Shown: positions 1-9,152, counted from the first letter of the stretch. The stretch is 64,000 bases of DNA from JAYOEY01 sp038120295 (GCA_038120295.1 JAYOLL010000018.1:1-64000); one strand, 5' to 3'. Translations and numbers: made by a program. Notes: generated by a model not told the origin, from the sequence alone.

Positions 1-42
1 ACACGGAACATTCACAAGTGCGATTTTCTTTGAGGATACCAT
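1..42 (-). CDS. possible 5' end of a leftward gene (partial)
   Basis: An ATG on the minus strand at 42 opens a frame that runs off the left edge and reads MVSSKKIALVNVPC. Only 14 codons are visible, so no family can be named, and no good Shine-Dalgarno sequence lies before it. A competing reading is a plus-strand frame from base 2 to the TAA at 89-91, which could be the tail of another gene. Both are weak. Confidence 0.25.
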   Translation of the reverse strand, partial: MVSSKKIALVNVPC

Positions 43-337
43 GGAGAGCGCACTGGCAATAAGGGCTCACAATTCTGGGACATTAATTTAATTTCGGATC
101 AAATTTCGTGCTGTACTGGCCGGAAAGCCACGGATTATTTTGGGGAATAAGTTTCAGGTTCCGGGTTAGTGTGCCGTCGCTGATGTCCCTGAACCCTGTG
201 ATAAATGTGATGTTAGACGTGACGGTGATAGGGACGGAACGGAAAACCGTCTGTCGCCGCTGATTTTTTCGAGCCGCCGGTGACGCGGGCGGGGCTTTCT
301 GACAAAGTAGCGTCGCATTCGCCGATTATCGTGTTCC
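43..337. other. non-coding interval before the TauE/SafE gene
   Basis: About 295 bases hold no convincing gene. The part around 85-110 is A/T-rich compared with its surroundings, as promoters often are, and the neighbours on either side may be divergently transcribed. I could not pick a specific -35/-10 pair. A minus-strand frame of about 114 codons overlaps this stretch and the start of the permease gene. It has no recognisable protein features, so I treat it as chance. Confidence 0.4.
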
Positions 338-1084
338 ATGGATCTCTCCACCGACTCGCTCGCGATCATTTTTCTCGCTCTTGTCGCCGGTTCGTTTGTC
401 AAAGGCATCTCCGGCCTCGGGCTTCCGCTGACCGCTATTCCGGTCATGGCAGCCTTCATGCCGGTCGAAAAGGCGGTGGCGGTCATGGTCATCCCGTCGA
501 TCCTGATCAATCTGTACCTGCTGATCGTCTATCGGCGCCATGCGGTGAAGCTCGACAATATTGTCACGCTCTACATCGCCGGAATTGCAGGCGTGATAAC
601 CGGAGCGATTCTCCTGTCGGCGGTGCCCAACTGGTATCTCGTCCTCTTCATGGTTCTGTGGCTCGGGGCCTATCTCTTTAGTGTCTTAACAAAAAGGAAG
701 CTTCGGATACCCGATGGTTTAAGCCGTCATAACGCCCTGGCCATCGTCGGGATCGGCGGTCTGGTGCAGGGGGCGGTCGGCACGTCGGGACCCGTCATTA
801 CGCCCTATGTCCATTCGTTGAAGCTGACCCAGCCGCAGTTCGTCTATGCGATGTCGGTACTGTTCCAGATTTTCGCTATTACCCAGCTCATCTCCTTCAT
901 CATGCTGGGGCTGATCGATCAGGAACGTGCGTGGGAAAGCGCGCTCGCCTGTATTCCGATCGCCATATTCCTGCCGATTGCGGTCTGGCTGTCCAAATTC
1001 TTCAGCCAGCGCTCCTTTGAAATCATTGTCATGACGCTGCTCGGCATTATCGAGATCCGGCTGATCATGCGGCTGTTCGAATAA
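338..1084 (+). CDS. TauE/SafE (TSUP) family membrane permease
   Basis: This 248-residue protein is hydrophobic throughout, with about seven or eight predicted membrane spans. The glycine-rich segment near residues 20-30 (GSFVKGISGLGLPL) and a second one near 140-155 (GIGGLVQGAVGTSGP) are the two TSUP repeats. The family exports small anions such as sulfite, sulfoacetate or other organosulfur or carboxylate compounds, or supplies sulfur compounds. The substrate here cannot be read from sequence. No strong Shine-Dalgarno precedes the ATG. The gene stands alone, with cobS starting over 200 bases downstream behind its own promoter. Confidence 0.85.
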   Translation: MDLSTDSLAIIFLALVAGSFVKGISGLGLPLTAIPVMAAFMPVEKAVAVMVIPSILINLYLLIVYRRHAVKLDNIVTLYIAGIAGVITGAILLSAVPNWYLVLFMVLWLGAYLFSVLTKRKLRIPDGLSRHNALAIVGIGGLVQGAVGTSGPVITPYVHSLKLTQPQFVYAMSVLFQIFAITQLISFIMLGLIDQERAWESALACIPIAIFLPIAVWLSKFFSQRSFEIIVMTLLGIIEIRLIMRLFE

Positions 1085-1136
1085 ATATATGGAATTCAGC
1101 GCTTTACCCGGTGGTGCAGGATGACGGCGGCGGTCC

Positions 1137-1165
1137 TTGAGTCGTCAATGTCTGGCCAGTATACT
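1137..1165 (+). promoter_or_regulatory. predicted sigma-70-type promoter of cobS-cobT
   Basis: TTGAGT at 1137-1142 and TATACT at 1160-1165 are separated by 17 bases, close to the housekeeping consensus. Transcription would begin near 1172, leaving a leader of about 145 bases before the preferred cobS start. The leader holds an imperfect stem pairing GAGGGAG (about 1174-1180) with CTCCTC (about 1192-1197). I see no cobalamin riboswitch B12 box. Confidence 0.6.
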
Positions 1166-1315
1166 CGCGCCCGCGAGGGAGTCCCGTAGCTCCTCGGCCC
1201 CTTCCTCTAAAGGAAATCCGTAAGGCCCCTCGAACTTGGTTTGCTTCCGAAGCGGCACGACGCTAACGCGGCCGGAATCGGGAGCGTAAATGGAATTTTG
1301 ACAGGAGATGGTTCG

Positions 1316-2323
1316 TTGGCCGATGCATCCGCCACCAACGGTGAAAATATAGATACGATCAACCTTCCGGACGTCGACATGTCCGTCCGTGAGGTTTTCG
1401 GGCTTGATACCGACATGGTCGTCAAGGGGTTCAGCGAATGCGTTGAACAGGTCCCGGAGATAGACGAGGCCTACTGCTTCGATCACGACACGACGATGGC
1501 TATTCTGGCGGCGTTTTCCCATAACCGTCGTTTGATGGTGCAGGGATATCACGGCACCGGTAAATCGACCCATATCGAACAGGTTGCGGCGCGCCTTAAC
1601 TGGCCGTGCATCCGCGTCAATCTCGACAGTCACATCAGCCGTATCGACCTGATCGGCAAGGACGCCATCGTTCTCAAGGACGGCAAGCAGGTGACGGAAT
1701 TCCGCGAAGGCATCATGCCATGGGCGGTGCAGCATCCCGTTGCGCTGGTGTTCGACGAATACGACGCCGGCCGTCCCGACGTGATGTTCGTAATCCAGCG
1801 CGTACTGGAATCCGGCGGCAAAATGACCATGCTTGACCAGAACAAGGTCATTCACACTCACGCGTCTTTCCGCTTGTTCGCGACGGCGAACACGGTGGGG
1901 CTGGGCGATACAACCGGCCTCTATCACGGCACGCAGCAGATCAACCAGGCGCAGATGGATCGCTGGAACCTGGTGACCACGCTCAACTACCTTCCGCACG
2001 AAAAGGAAGTCGAGATCGTCATCGCCAAGGTGCCGGCTTACGACAATCCGGAAGGGCGCGATACGGTGTCGGCCATGGTCCGGGTTGCGGACCTCACCCG
2101 CGCCGGCTTCATGGCGGGTGATATCTCAACCGTGATGTCGCCCCGGACCTGCATCACCTGGGCCGAGAACACGCAGATTTTCGGCGATCTGGGGACTGCC
2201 TACCGGATGACGTTCCTCAACAAGTGCGACGAACTCGAGCGCTCCACCGTGGCGGAGTACTACCAGCGCTGTTTCGGCGTGGAGTTGCCTGAGTACAAGG
2301 CCGTCGCCGCGGCGACAGCCTGA
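1316..2323 (+). CDS. cobS: aerobic cobaltochelatase subunit CobS
   Basis: CobS is the AAA+ ATPase of the CobN-CobS-CobT complex, which inserts cobalt into hydrogenobyrinic acid a,c-diamide in aerobic B12 synthesis. The Walker A motif GYHGTGKST lies near residues 77-85 and Walker B (ALVFDEYDAG) near 143-152. I prefer a TTG start at 1316: AGGAG at 1303-1307 sits 8 bases before it, and the resulting 335 residues match the family size. The open frame itself extends back to 1241, and an internal ATG at 1379 also exists. cobT follows after 24 bases. cobN is not in the window. Confidence 0.95.
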   Translation: MADASATNGENIDTINLPDVDMSVREVFGLDTDMVVKGFSECVEQVPEIDEAYCFDHDTTMAILAAFSHNRRLMVQGYHGTGKSTHIEQVAARLNWPCIRVNLDSHISRIDLIGKDAIVLKDGKQVTEFREGIMPWAVQHPVALVFDEYDAGRPDVMFVIQRVLESGGKMTMLDQNKVIHTHASFRLFATANTVGLGDTTGLYHGTQQINQAQMDRWNLVTTLNYLPHEKEVEIVIAKVPAYDNPEGRDTVSAMVRVADLTRAGFMAGDISTVMSPRTCITWAENTQIFGDLGTAYRMTFLNKCDELERSTVAEYYQRCFGVELPEYKAVAAATA

Positions 2324-2347
2324 TCCGGCTTCGGGTAACAAACGACC

Positions 2348-4192
2348 ATGGCCTCTGACGAAAGCCCCGTCGAAAATTTCCGTCAGGTGACGGCGGCGGC
2401 AATGCGCGCCATCTCCGGCAATGAAGAGCTGCAACTGACCTTCGGTTCGGAGGCAAGGCTGGTTGGCGACAATGCGCGCCTGCCCGCGCCGCCGCGCGAA
2501 ATGAAGGAAGAGGACGTCGGTCATCTTCGCGGTGCGGCCGACGCCATGGCGCTTCGCATGCGGTTCCACGACGAGTCGGTTCACCGTAAATGGGCCCCGG
2601 CCGCGCCGGAGGCCCGCGCCGTGTTTGAGGCGCTGGAGCAGGTGCGGGTAGAGACCATCGGCTCGGATGTCTACAAGGGGGTCAAAGGCAACCTCCAGGC
2701 CGCTTTCGAGGAGCGTTGCAAACAGGCGGGTTATGACCGCGTGAGCGGGCGGGAAGAAGTATCGATGGCCGACATGATCGGCCTGATGTGCCGCGAACGG
2801 TTTCTCGACCAGGATCTGCCCCCATCGGCGCAGAACGCGCTCGGGCATTGGCGGACCTTCCTTGAAACCCGGGTGGGGGCCGATTTTAAGGAACTGCAGC
2901 GGAATGTCGGCGATCAGGAGGCCTTCGCCAAATCGCTCGACAAGGTCCTGTTTCATCTCGATCTCCTCGACCTTGAGGATGAAGGCGAGGAAGGCGACGA
3001 AGAAATAAGTGAGGAGAACCCGGAGGAGTCCGAAGAAGAAAACGAGGACGAATCCGACGCTTCCGACAGCACCGAGGCGCCGAGCGGCGAAGAGGACACG
3101 GAAGAAACCGAAGAGGAAGAGGGCCAGGAGCAGTCCGACGAAGACGCCATGACCGGCGCCGACGACGAGGACATGCCCGATTCGGAACGTCGCCGCCGCA
3201 CGCAGGGCGATGGCGAAGGGGCAAAGGCGCGCTATGACGCCTATACCACGGATTTCGACGAGACCATCGACGCGCTGGAGCTATGCGAGGTCGAGGAGCT
3301 GACGCGGCTTCGCCATCATCTCGACCAGCAGCTTTCCCACCTTCAGGGCATCATCGGCAAGCTCGCTAACCGGTTGCAGCGCCGACTGATGGCCAAACAG
3401 TCGCGGTCCTGGGAGTTCGATCTCGAAGAGGGCATGCTGGACGCGGCCCGTCTGTCGCGGGTTGTTACCAACCCGACCCATCCGCTGTCCTACAAGATGG
3501 AGTACGAGACAGAGTTCCGCGACACGGTCGTGTCCTTGCTGATCGATAATTCCGGCTCGATGCGCGGCCGTCCCATCGCGGTTGCGGCGATGAGCGCCGA
3601 TATCCTGGCGCGGACGCTGGAGCGCTGCGGGGTGAAGGTCGAAATCCTCGGATTCACCACACGCGCCTGGAAGGGCGGGCAGTCGCGCGAAAAATGGCTG
3701 GCGGACGGCAAGCCGCCGGGACCTGGGCGTCTCAACGATCTGCGTCATATCATATACAAAAGCGCCGATGCGCCTTATCGCCGTGCGCGCAAAAGCCTCG
3801 GGCTGATGCTGCGCGAGGGGCTGCTGAAGGAAAATATCGACGGGGAAGCGCTCCTCTGGGCGCATAACCGCCTGATCGGTCGCCCGGAACAGCGCCGTAT
3901 CCTGATGGTTATCTCGGATGGTGCGCCGGTCGACGATTCAACCCTGTCCGTCAATCCCGGCAACTATCTCGAGAACCACCTGCGCGCGGCCATCGACTGG
4001 GTCGAGAACCGGTCTCCGGTCGAACTCATCGCCATCGGCATCGGTCACGACGTCACGCGCTACTATCGCCGCGCGGTCACCATCATGGACGCCGAACAGC
4101 TTGGCGGCACGATGATGGACAAGCTGACCGAACTGTTCGAGGACGACGAAATGTCGCCCGCGCCCACGCGCCGGCGGCGGCAGGTCGCCTGA
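2348..4192 (+). CDS. cobT: aerobic cobaltochelatase subunit CobT
   Basis: CobT (614 residues) is the adaptor subunit of aerobic cobaltochelatase and forms the ring complex with CobS. The N-terminal half is alpha-helical. A strongly acidic linker (runs of Glu/Asp and Ser) covers about residues 210-275. The C-terminal von Willebrand A domain has an intact MIDAS motif DNSGSM near residue 399. This is the normal family architecture and length. It is the second gene of the cobS-cobT operon. Aerobic B12 synthesis is inferred, but the catalytic CobN subunit must be encoded elsewhere. Confidence 0.95.
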   Translation: MASDESPVENFRQVTAAAMRAISGNEELQLTFGSEARLVGDNARLPAPPREMKEEDVGHLRGAADAMALRMRFHDESVHRKWAPAAPEARAVFEALEQVRVETIGSDVYKGVKGNLQAAFEERCKQAGYDRVSGREEVSMADMIGLMCRERFLDQDLPPSAQNALGHWRTFLETRVGADFKELQRNVGDQEAFAKSLDKVLFHLDLLDLEDEGEEGDEEISEENPEESEEENEDESDASDSTEAPSGEEDTEETEEEEGQEQSDEDAMTGADDEDMPDSERRRRTQGDGEGAKARYDAYTTDFDETIDALELCEVEELTRLRHHLDQQLSHLQGIIGKLANRLQRRLMAKQSRSWEFDLEEGMLDAARLSRVVTNPTHPLSYKMEYETEFRDTVVSLLIDNSGSMRGRPIAVAAMSADILARTLERCGVKVEILGFTTRAWKGGQSREKWLADGKPPGPGRLNDLRHIIYKSADAPYRRARKSLGLMLREGLLKENIDGEALLWAHNRLIGRPEQRRILMVISDGAPVDDSTLSVNPGNYLENHLRAAIDWVENRSPVELIAIGIGHDVTRYYRRAVTIMDAEQLGGTMMDKLTELFEDDEMSPAPTRRRRQVA

Positions 4193-4205
4193 CCTATATT
4201 TACCT

Positions 4206-5432
4206 TTATTCCGGGTCTGTCTTCGCGCCTGCGGTTGTTGTCGCAAGCGAAAACAGGGCGAGCAGGCAGAAAATAGCGCCCAGCCAGAAGACCCAGCGGA
4301 CCTGCCCCTGGTCGACGACCCAGCCGAGCAGTACCGGGACGGCCGCCGCGCCCAGAAAGTGCCCGTTCGACATAAAGCCGAACATTTTCCCGGCATCCCG
4401 CTTGTCCGTGACCGCCCTTACCATCATGTCCCGGGCAGGCTTGATCAACCCCAGCAGAACACCAAGCAAGGCATAGGCGCTCATGAGCGCGAACAGGGGA
4501 AGGTTGTAAAACCCGATAAGAAACAGGAGCCCGGCACAGAGCAAGAAAGAGACCGCCGCGACCATGTCGTGGCGGTCGGTCTTGTCAGCAAGATAACCGC
4601 CAACCAGGACGCCTAGCAGCCCGCCGACGAGAAATGTAGTCAGCGCCGTGCCAGCGACCGGAAGCGCCAGATCGTGAGCAACGTTGAGTCCCGTAACGGT
4701 AAAGCTATTGACGCCGACCGTGATCATCGCGGTGATGAAGAAAAACAGGTACAGGATCAGAATGTTTGGCCGGGCCAGCATTTTCAGGTCTTCGATGACG
4801 CTGGAGCTCTTGTGAGAAGGCGTTCCCTTTTTCTTTTTCGCACCGACATGGTCCTGAATGATCCCTGACTGGAGAACCAGCGCCAGCGCAGTCAGGACGC
4901 CAAACAGGGCGATGGACAGAAGCGCGCCCTTAACGCCCCACTGTGCGGCAATCATCAGGATCAGGAGAGGTGCGATCGCCGATCCTGCGTTGCCCGATGC
5001 CGTATGAACGCTGAAGGCTCTGCCGATGCGGCTTTCATCGATGCTCGACATCAGGATCGCATAATCCGCCGGATGGAAGACGCTGTGCCCGAAACCGGCG
5101 ACGACAGCGAGAACCAGCAGCATCGAGTAGGAATCGGTCATCGCCATGGCGCCGATGGCCAGTGTCTTGACGAGGAGACCCGCGACCAGAAGGTTCTTGG
5201 CTCCGATCCGGTCCACGAGAAAACCGACGGGGATCTGGGCGACCGCGCCGGAGGCGTTGATCAGCGTGACGATCAGTCCAAGCGCCGCATAGCCGACGCT
5301 GTACATGTCCGTCATGAGCGGAAACAGCGCCGGCAGGATGAGCTGCGAATAATGGCTCATGAAATGGCCGGTGCTGACCAGCGTCAGCACCCGCATGTCG
5401 CGACCGGCGGTAGAGGAGGGGAGGGTGCTCAT
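4206..5432 (-). CDS. MFS transporter
   Basis: This 408-residue carrier has about twelve hydrophobic segments in two halves separated by a charged loop near residues 195-215 (AKKKKGTPSHKS). The segment after the second span, FLVDRIGAKN, corresponds to the conserved MFS loop 2-3 motif. It resembles drug or organic-acid exporters of the fosmidomycin-resistance type, but the substrate is unknown. It is the last gene of the minus-strand cluster after the TctC-type protein. It converges on cobT with 13 bases between the stop codons. Confidence 0.85.
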   Translation of the reverse strand: MSTLPSSTAGRDMRVLTLVSTGHFMSHYSQLILPALFPLMTDMYSVGYAALGLIVTLINASGAVAQIPVGFLVDRIGAKNLLVAGLLVKTLAIGAMAMTDSYSMLLVLAVVAGFGHSVFHPADYAILMSSIDESRIGRAFSVHTASGNAGSAIAPLLILMIAAQWGVKGALLSIALFGVLTALALVLQSGIIQDHVGAKKKKGTPSHKSSSVIEDLKMLARPNILILYLFFFITAMITVGVNSFTVTGLNVAHDLALPVAGTALTTFLVGGLLGVLVGGYLADKTDRHDMVAAVSFLLCAGLLFLIGFYNLPLFALMSAYALLGVLLGLIKPARDMMVRAVTDKRDAGKMFGFMSNGHFLGAAAVPVLLGWVVDQGQVRWVFWLGAIFCLLALFSLATTTAGAKTDPE

Positions 5433-5545
5433 GGCAATTTAGAGAATGCCTATTCCCGATGGTGCCAGGCGATTTGCAGAAAAAGGGAAGGCATTTCCGG
5501 ACCCGCCGTCCATTGCAGGAAAGCGGGCCCGGCGAACGCTAACAG

Positions 5546-5818
5546 TCAGGACTTGCAGTCTGCCGATTGTGCGGTAGTCCCGGGGCCGAGATAGCTGACG
5601 GTGCAGGTCATGCCCTCCTTGAAAGCGCTTCGCTTCGCTTTCTTGCCGTCGATCATGACCTTGGTGTCGCTGCCGGAGATGCCGACCCGTACTTTCTTGC
5701 CGTCAACCGACAGGATGATGCGCCGGCCGCCGCGCTGGATCTTCTCGATCTTTCCGCTCGCATCGATATAGGTGAGCTTGGCGGTCTGAACCGGCCCCTT
5801 GGGGAACAGATTCTGGCG
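5546..5818 (-). CDS. C-terminal fragment next to assembly gap (beta-rich domain, possibly the end of the TctC-type protein)
   Basis: About 90 codons lie between the gap and the stop. They are rich in Gly, Lys and Ile in alternating patterns (for example VRVGISGSDTKVMIDGKKAK) and end in two cysteines. The segment looks like a small beta-barrel add-on and does not resemble the usual C-terminus of TctC-type binding proteins. It stays in frame with the upstream half only if the gap is truly 100 bases, which is unlikely for a padded scaffold gap. It may be the end of the same gene or of another one. Confidence 0.5.
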   Translation of the reverse strand, partial: RQNLFPKGPVQTAKLTYIDASGKIEKIQRGGRRIILSVDGKKVRVGISGSDTKVMIDGKKAKRSAFKEGMTCTVSYLGPGTTAQSADCKS

Positions 5819-5918
5819 NNNNNNNNNNNNNNNNNNNNNNNNNNNNNNNNNNNNNNNNNNNNNNNNNNNNNNNNNNNNNNNNNNNNNNNNNNNNNNNNNN
5901 NNNNNNNNNNNNNNNNNN
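5819..5918. other. assembly gap (100 N)
   Basis: Exactly 100 undetermined bases, the usual placeholder for a gap of unknown size. It falls inside or at the edge of the TctC-type gene, so the reading across it is not trustworthy. Confidence 0.95.
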
Positions 5919-6640
5919 GGCAGTTCCGGATGCTTCTTGAGGGCCATCTGAAGGATCGGATAAATAGTGCCTTCCTTCAGGTCCTTGCCCCTCATCTTCT
6001 TGACGCTGGTCCATGACCAGCCGCAGATACCGTCGACTTCGCCCCTGTCCAGCGCGAGGACCGTGACAGCAGTGCCTGGATAGCCAGTGATCAGCTTGAA
6101 TTTCGCACCCATAAGGTTGGTGATGAAGTTGGCGAACTGATCGGCATCGGAGCTTGCCCCCTGACCGCCGACGACGACCTGCTTCTCCAGCGAGTTGGCG
6201 AAGTTCGCGACGCCCGACCTCTTGTGGATCATGCAGGCGCTGACTTCGTTATTCATGCTGCCCACCCAATGGAACTTGGTGGGGTCGAATTTCGCTCCCT
6301 TGCCGCCAAGCATTTCGTGCGTGGGAATGCCGCGCGCAACCATGCCCATGACGCTGCCGTCCATCGGCCCCTTATTGTAAAGGATATTGGACAGCTTGAT
6401 CGTAGCGCTGCCGGTCCGGTTTTTTACGATGACGGTAGGCTTACCCGGAATGTGGTCGCCGATATAGCGCGACAACAGACGTGCATAGGTATCGTATCCG
6501 CCGCCGGCGGCGAAGCCGACATGGATCTCGAAAGACCGACCGCTGTAGAATTCGGAGACCGCGTCGGCGCTGGCCGGAGCGGTCGAGGTAGCAACAATGC
6601 CGGCAACAGCCATGCCGGCAAGTCTTGTATATGGGCGCAT
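5919..6640 (-). CDS. TctC/Bug-type tripartite tricarboxylate transporter substrate-binding protein (partial, 3' side lost in gap)
   Basis: About 240 residues from the N-terminus are visible. A signal peptide (MRPYTRLAGMAVAG, cleavage after a SADA-like site near residue 25) is followed by the FAAGGGYDTYARLL substrate-loop region and the SATIKLSNILYNKG helix of the family. These periplasmic proteins bind carboxylates for TctAB-type carriers or for signalling. The start at 6640 is chosen because AAAGGA lies 6 bases upstream. No tctA or tctB is nearby, so it is an orphan binding protein. The ornithine-cyclodeaminase-like gene lies 103 bases upstream. Confidence 0.85.
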
Positions 6641-6743
6641 TTCTATTCCTTTCGCCATTTCAGTCTGTCGAGGTCCGACAGACCCGGATTGTAATTGCTT
6701 GCAGCGTGTCCTCAAAGACCAACAAATATCGTCGGCATGTCGG

Positions 6744-7817
6744 TCAGGGATGGACGTCCTCGGTAAACCAGTCGGTTGGCAGTTCGTTGCCCAGTCCCTT
6801 TTCCTTCGCCTTGCGGTAGGCCACGCCTGCCGCGGCAGCGAACTGTAGGCCGAGTCCCATGTCATTGACAAAGCATGTGATCTCGTCGTCGTTTGTGCGG
6901 CCGATTGCCTCGCCCGCGATCATTTCCGGCAGCTTGGGGCAGGACTCGAAATCGAACTTTTCATGGACGGCCCAGCCGGTTCCGGTCCGGCGGTCGGGCG
7001 GGTTGACGCCGGCGCCGCGCACGGTATCCGGCTGACGCTGGCCATAGTTGAGACCGACGCGGTCGGCCTTCCTGAGCGCCGGTTCCTCGATTTCCGGCAT
7101 CTTGATCGAACTGACATGCAGCCCGGTCCGGATCCATCGTTCGAAGAAGATCGCCTCGATGCTGTTGGAGGCGCACATGACGATATCGACGTCGGTGACG
7201 CAATGTTCGACGGACCCGACAGGCGCGACCTCGCAGTCGAGCAGGTCGTTCATCTCCTGGGCAAAGGCGACGCGGTTGCCCTGGTTCGGGCTGAAGACCT
7301 TGATTTCCTCGATGTCGCGGACGGCGCAGGCGGCCTGCAACTGCGTAACCGCCTGCCAGCCGGAGCCGAGAATGCCGATCGATTTCGCATTCTCCCGCGC
7401 CATGTACTTGACGCCCAGACCGTTGGTGGCGCCGACCCGCGTTCGCTGCACCACGCCGTCCGGCATGATGGCGAGCGGTTCGCCGTTTACAGTGCTGAAC
7501 AGCAGCACCAGACCGACCCATCGGTCGTTGGGCGCCGCCGGAACCTTTACCCGTCGCAGGTTTCCATCGACCCGCGGCCAGGTGACGATATCCGAATTCA
7601 GCCGTACGGCGGCAACGCCCTGGTTCGGAATGACGCCGTCCATTGTCTTGAAACCGTAAATCGCGTCTTCGCGTTCGGTCAGGGTCAATGAATCCGAGCG
7701 GCGCCTCGTGACAGCAGTGCCCGCATGAAGATCACGATAGGCGTCCTCAAGGACATCCATGCAGTCGGTAATGGTCAGGACGCTGGCGACGTCGTCGTTG
7801 GAAAGAATGAGTGTCAT
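6744..7817 (-). CDS. ornithine cyclodeaminase / mu-crystallin family dehydrogenase
   Basis: This 357-residue protein carries the NAD(P)-binding Rossmann motif GILGSGWQA near the middle and the family hallmarks MPDGVVQRTRVGATNGLG just before it. Members catalyse ornithine cyclodeamination, ketimine or imino-acid reduction, or alanine, tyramine or lysine dehydrogenation, so the substrate is open. The ATG at 7817 has GGGAAG upstream and is preferred to an in-frame codon 21 bases earlier. It lies between the cupin pair and the TctC-type protein in one transcription direction, which suggests a shared catabolic role. Confidence 0.85.
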   Translation of the reverse strand: MTLILSNDDVASVLTITDCMDVLEDAYRDLHAGTAVTRRRSDSLTLTEREDAIYGFKTMDGVIPNQGVAAVRLNSDIVTWPRVDGNLRRVKVPAAPNDRWVGLVLLFSTVNGEPLAIMPDGVVQRTRVGATNGLGVKYMARENAKSIGILGSGWQAVTQLQAACAVRDIEEIKVFSPNQGNRVAFAQEMNDLLDCEVAPVGSVEHCVTDVDIVMCASNSIEAIFFERWIRTGLHVSSIKMPEIEEPALRKADRVGLNYGQRQPDTVRGAGVNPPDRRTGTGWAVHEKFDFESCPKLPEMIAGEAIGRTNDDEITCFVNDMGLGLQFAAAAGVAYRKAKEKGLGNELPTDWFTEDVHP

Positions 7818-7904
7818 TTCTGCTTCCCGTTTTTGCAAAAAGAAAACGCCGGAATCCTGTCGGAAACCGGCGCCTCTTTCAAAATCTCTGCGAACCGGTC
7901 GGGA

Positions 7905-8495
7905 TCAGCGGAATCCGTGCTTTTCGAGCAGGGCGATCGGATCCTCGTTCGCATCGTAGCCGTCATACGGTTCGAGCTGCTCGTACCAGGCGGCACCCAT
8001 GGCTTTCAGGATGCGGTTGTGGATGACGATAATGCGGGCGGGATTGTCGTCGCTTTTATTGAAGTGCTTGTGCTCGACGTAGGGCGGGATATAGACGAAA
8101 TCGCCTTTCTTCCATTCGAACTTTTTGGGTTCTTCTTCCCACGACCAGGAAAATTTCACGTCGACGGCGAAATTGACGTCCCAGTGCAGATCGTACCCTT
8201 CGCCCTCGGCCACAAAAAAGACTTCCTCGGCAAGGTGACGGTGCTTGCCTGACGCCATGCCGGGGGGCAGGAACTGCATGTAGATGTCTACGCAGTTCTC
8301 AACCGTGTTCATTTTCTCATGGATCAAGTGTTTGAGAAGGCCGTGCGGCGAATTCTCGAACGGCATGTCCTTGGCCTTCACGACCTTCAGCCGCTTGCTG
8401 TAGTACTCTTCAACATAGGCCGCAGTCTCTGCCAGATTTTCCTGGTAGAAGCTGCAGACATTGTCGCCCTGGGCGATGATATCGCGTTCGTCCAA
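7905..8495 (-). CDS. cupin-domain protein 1
   Basis: This 196-residue protein has one cupin barrel. Motif 1 (GKHRHLAEEVFFVAEGEG) keeps two His and the Glu of a metal site, and motif 2 (PPYVEHKHFN) supplies the third His. It could be a metal-dependent dioxygenase, isomerase or decarboxylase; the family is too broad to choose. The start is TTG at 8495, with GGGAG 8 bases upstream. It follows cupin 2 in the same direction with 72 bases between, and the two are distant paralogues. Confidence 0.85.
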   Translation of the reverse strand: MDERDIIAQGDNVCSFYQENLAETAAYVEEYYSKRLKVVKAKDMPFENSPHGLLKHLIHEKMNTVENCVDIYMQFLPPGMASGKHRHLAEEVFFVAEGEGYDLHWDVNFAVDVKFSWSWEEEPKKFEWKKGDFVYIPPYVEHKHFNKSDDNPARIIVIHNRILKAMGAAWYEQLEPYDGYDANEDPIALLEKHGFR

Positions 8496-8567
8496 CGAAT
8501 TTTCTCCCTGACTTGCCGACGCGCGTAGCGTGACGGGTTAACTTGAAATACGGATTTCCCGAAGCGT

Positions 8568-9152
8568 TTAGTAGTCGCTCGGCGGCATATAGTCTTCCTG
8601 CCCCGGCGCGATGTCCGACGGCGGCATCTTCACGTTCTTCTGGAAGACCATGTGCATGAACAGGAACAGCGGCTTCGCCTTCATAACGAGCACGATGTAT
8701 TCCTCGTCCTTGCTGGTGTTGAAATGCTGATGAACGCAGCCGTTTTCGACGATCATGACGTCGCCGGCTTCTGAATCGATGCGCTCCCCGTCATGCACGT
8801 CATATCCTTCGCCGCGGAGAATGTAGAAAACGGCGCTGTTCATATGGCCGTGTTTCTGGCCGTACCCGCCTGGGGCGAAAGAACCGAGATGAGTCTCGAT
8901 CGACTGGGCGATCTCCATCCGCTGCGGGTTGACCATCGGTTTGTCGTAGAACTGGGGACCGCCGTTCCATTTGAAGTCATGCACGCTGTAGACGCGCTCT
9001 TTTTCGTACAGGCCCTGCTGCATCTCACCGTAGGTGCCTTCCAGCGCCCGGACGAAAGTCCGCTTCTTGACCCAGCGATCCCAGACGACTTCTGGCTGAT
9101 TATGTCCAAGACCGGCATCGGCGGTCGTTGTTTCCCTGCTACCTTCGGCCAT
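8568..9152 (-). CDS. cupin-domain protein 2
   Basis: This 194-residue protein has a single cupin domain. Motif 1 reads KHGHMNSAVFYILRGEG: the two His are present but the usual metal-binding Glu position is Ala. Motif 2 (ENGCVHQHFN) keeps its His. The barrel may bind metal with fewer ligands, or may act with cupin 1, whose site is complete. The ATG at 9152 has AAGGAA upstream. It is the first structural gene after the predicted promoter at 9257-9285 and so may lead the cupin-dehydrogenase-TctC-MFS transcript. Confidence 0.85.
   Translation of the reverse strand: MAEGSRETTTADAGLGHNQPEVVWDRWVKKRTFVRALEGTYGEMQQGLYEKERVYSVHDFKWNGGPQFYDKPMVNPQRMEIAQSIETHLGSFAPGGYGQKHGHMNSAVFYILRGEGYDVHDGERIDSEAGDVMIVENGCVHQHFNTSKDEEYIVLVMKAKPLFLFMHMVFQKNVKMPPSDIAPGQEDYMPPSDY

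Noticed and set aside
1166..1315. Cobalamin riboswitch in the cobS leader
   Set aside because: No B12 box or the conserved GC-rich core pattern was found by reading; only an imperfect hairpin is present.
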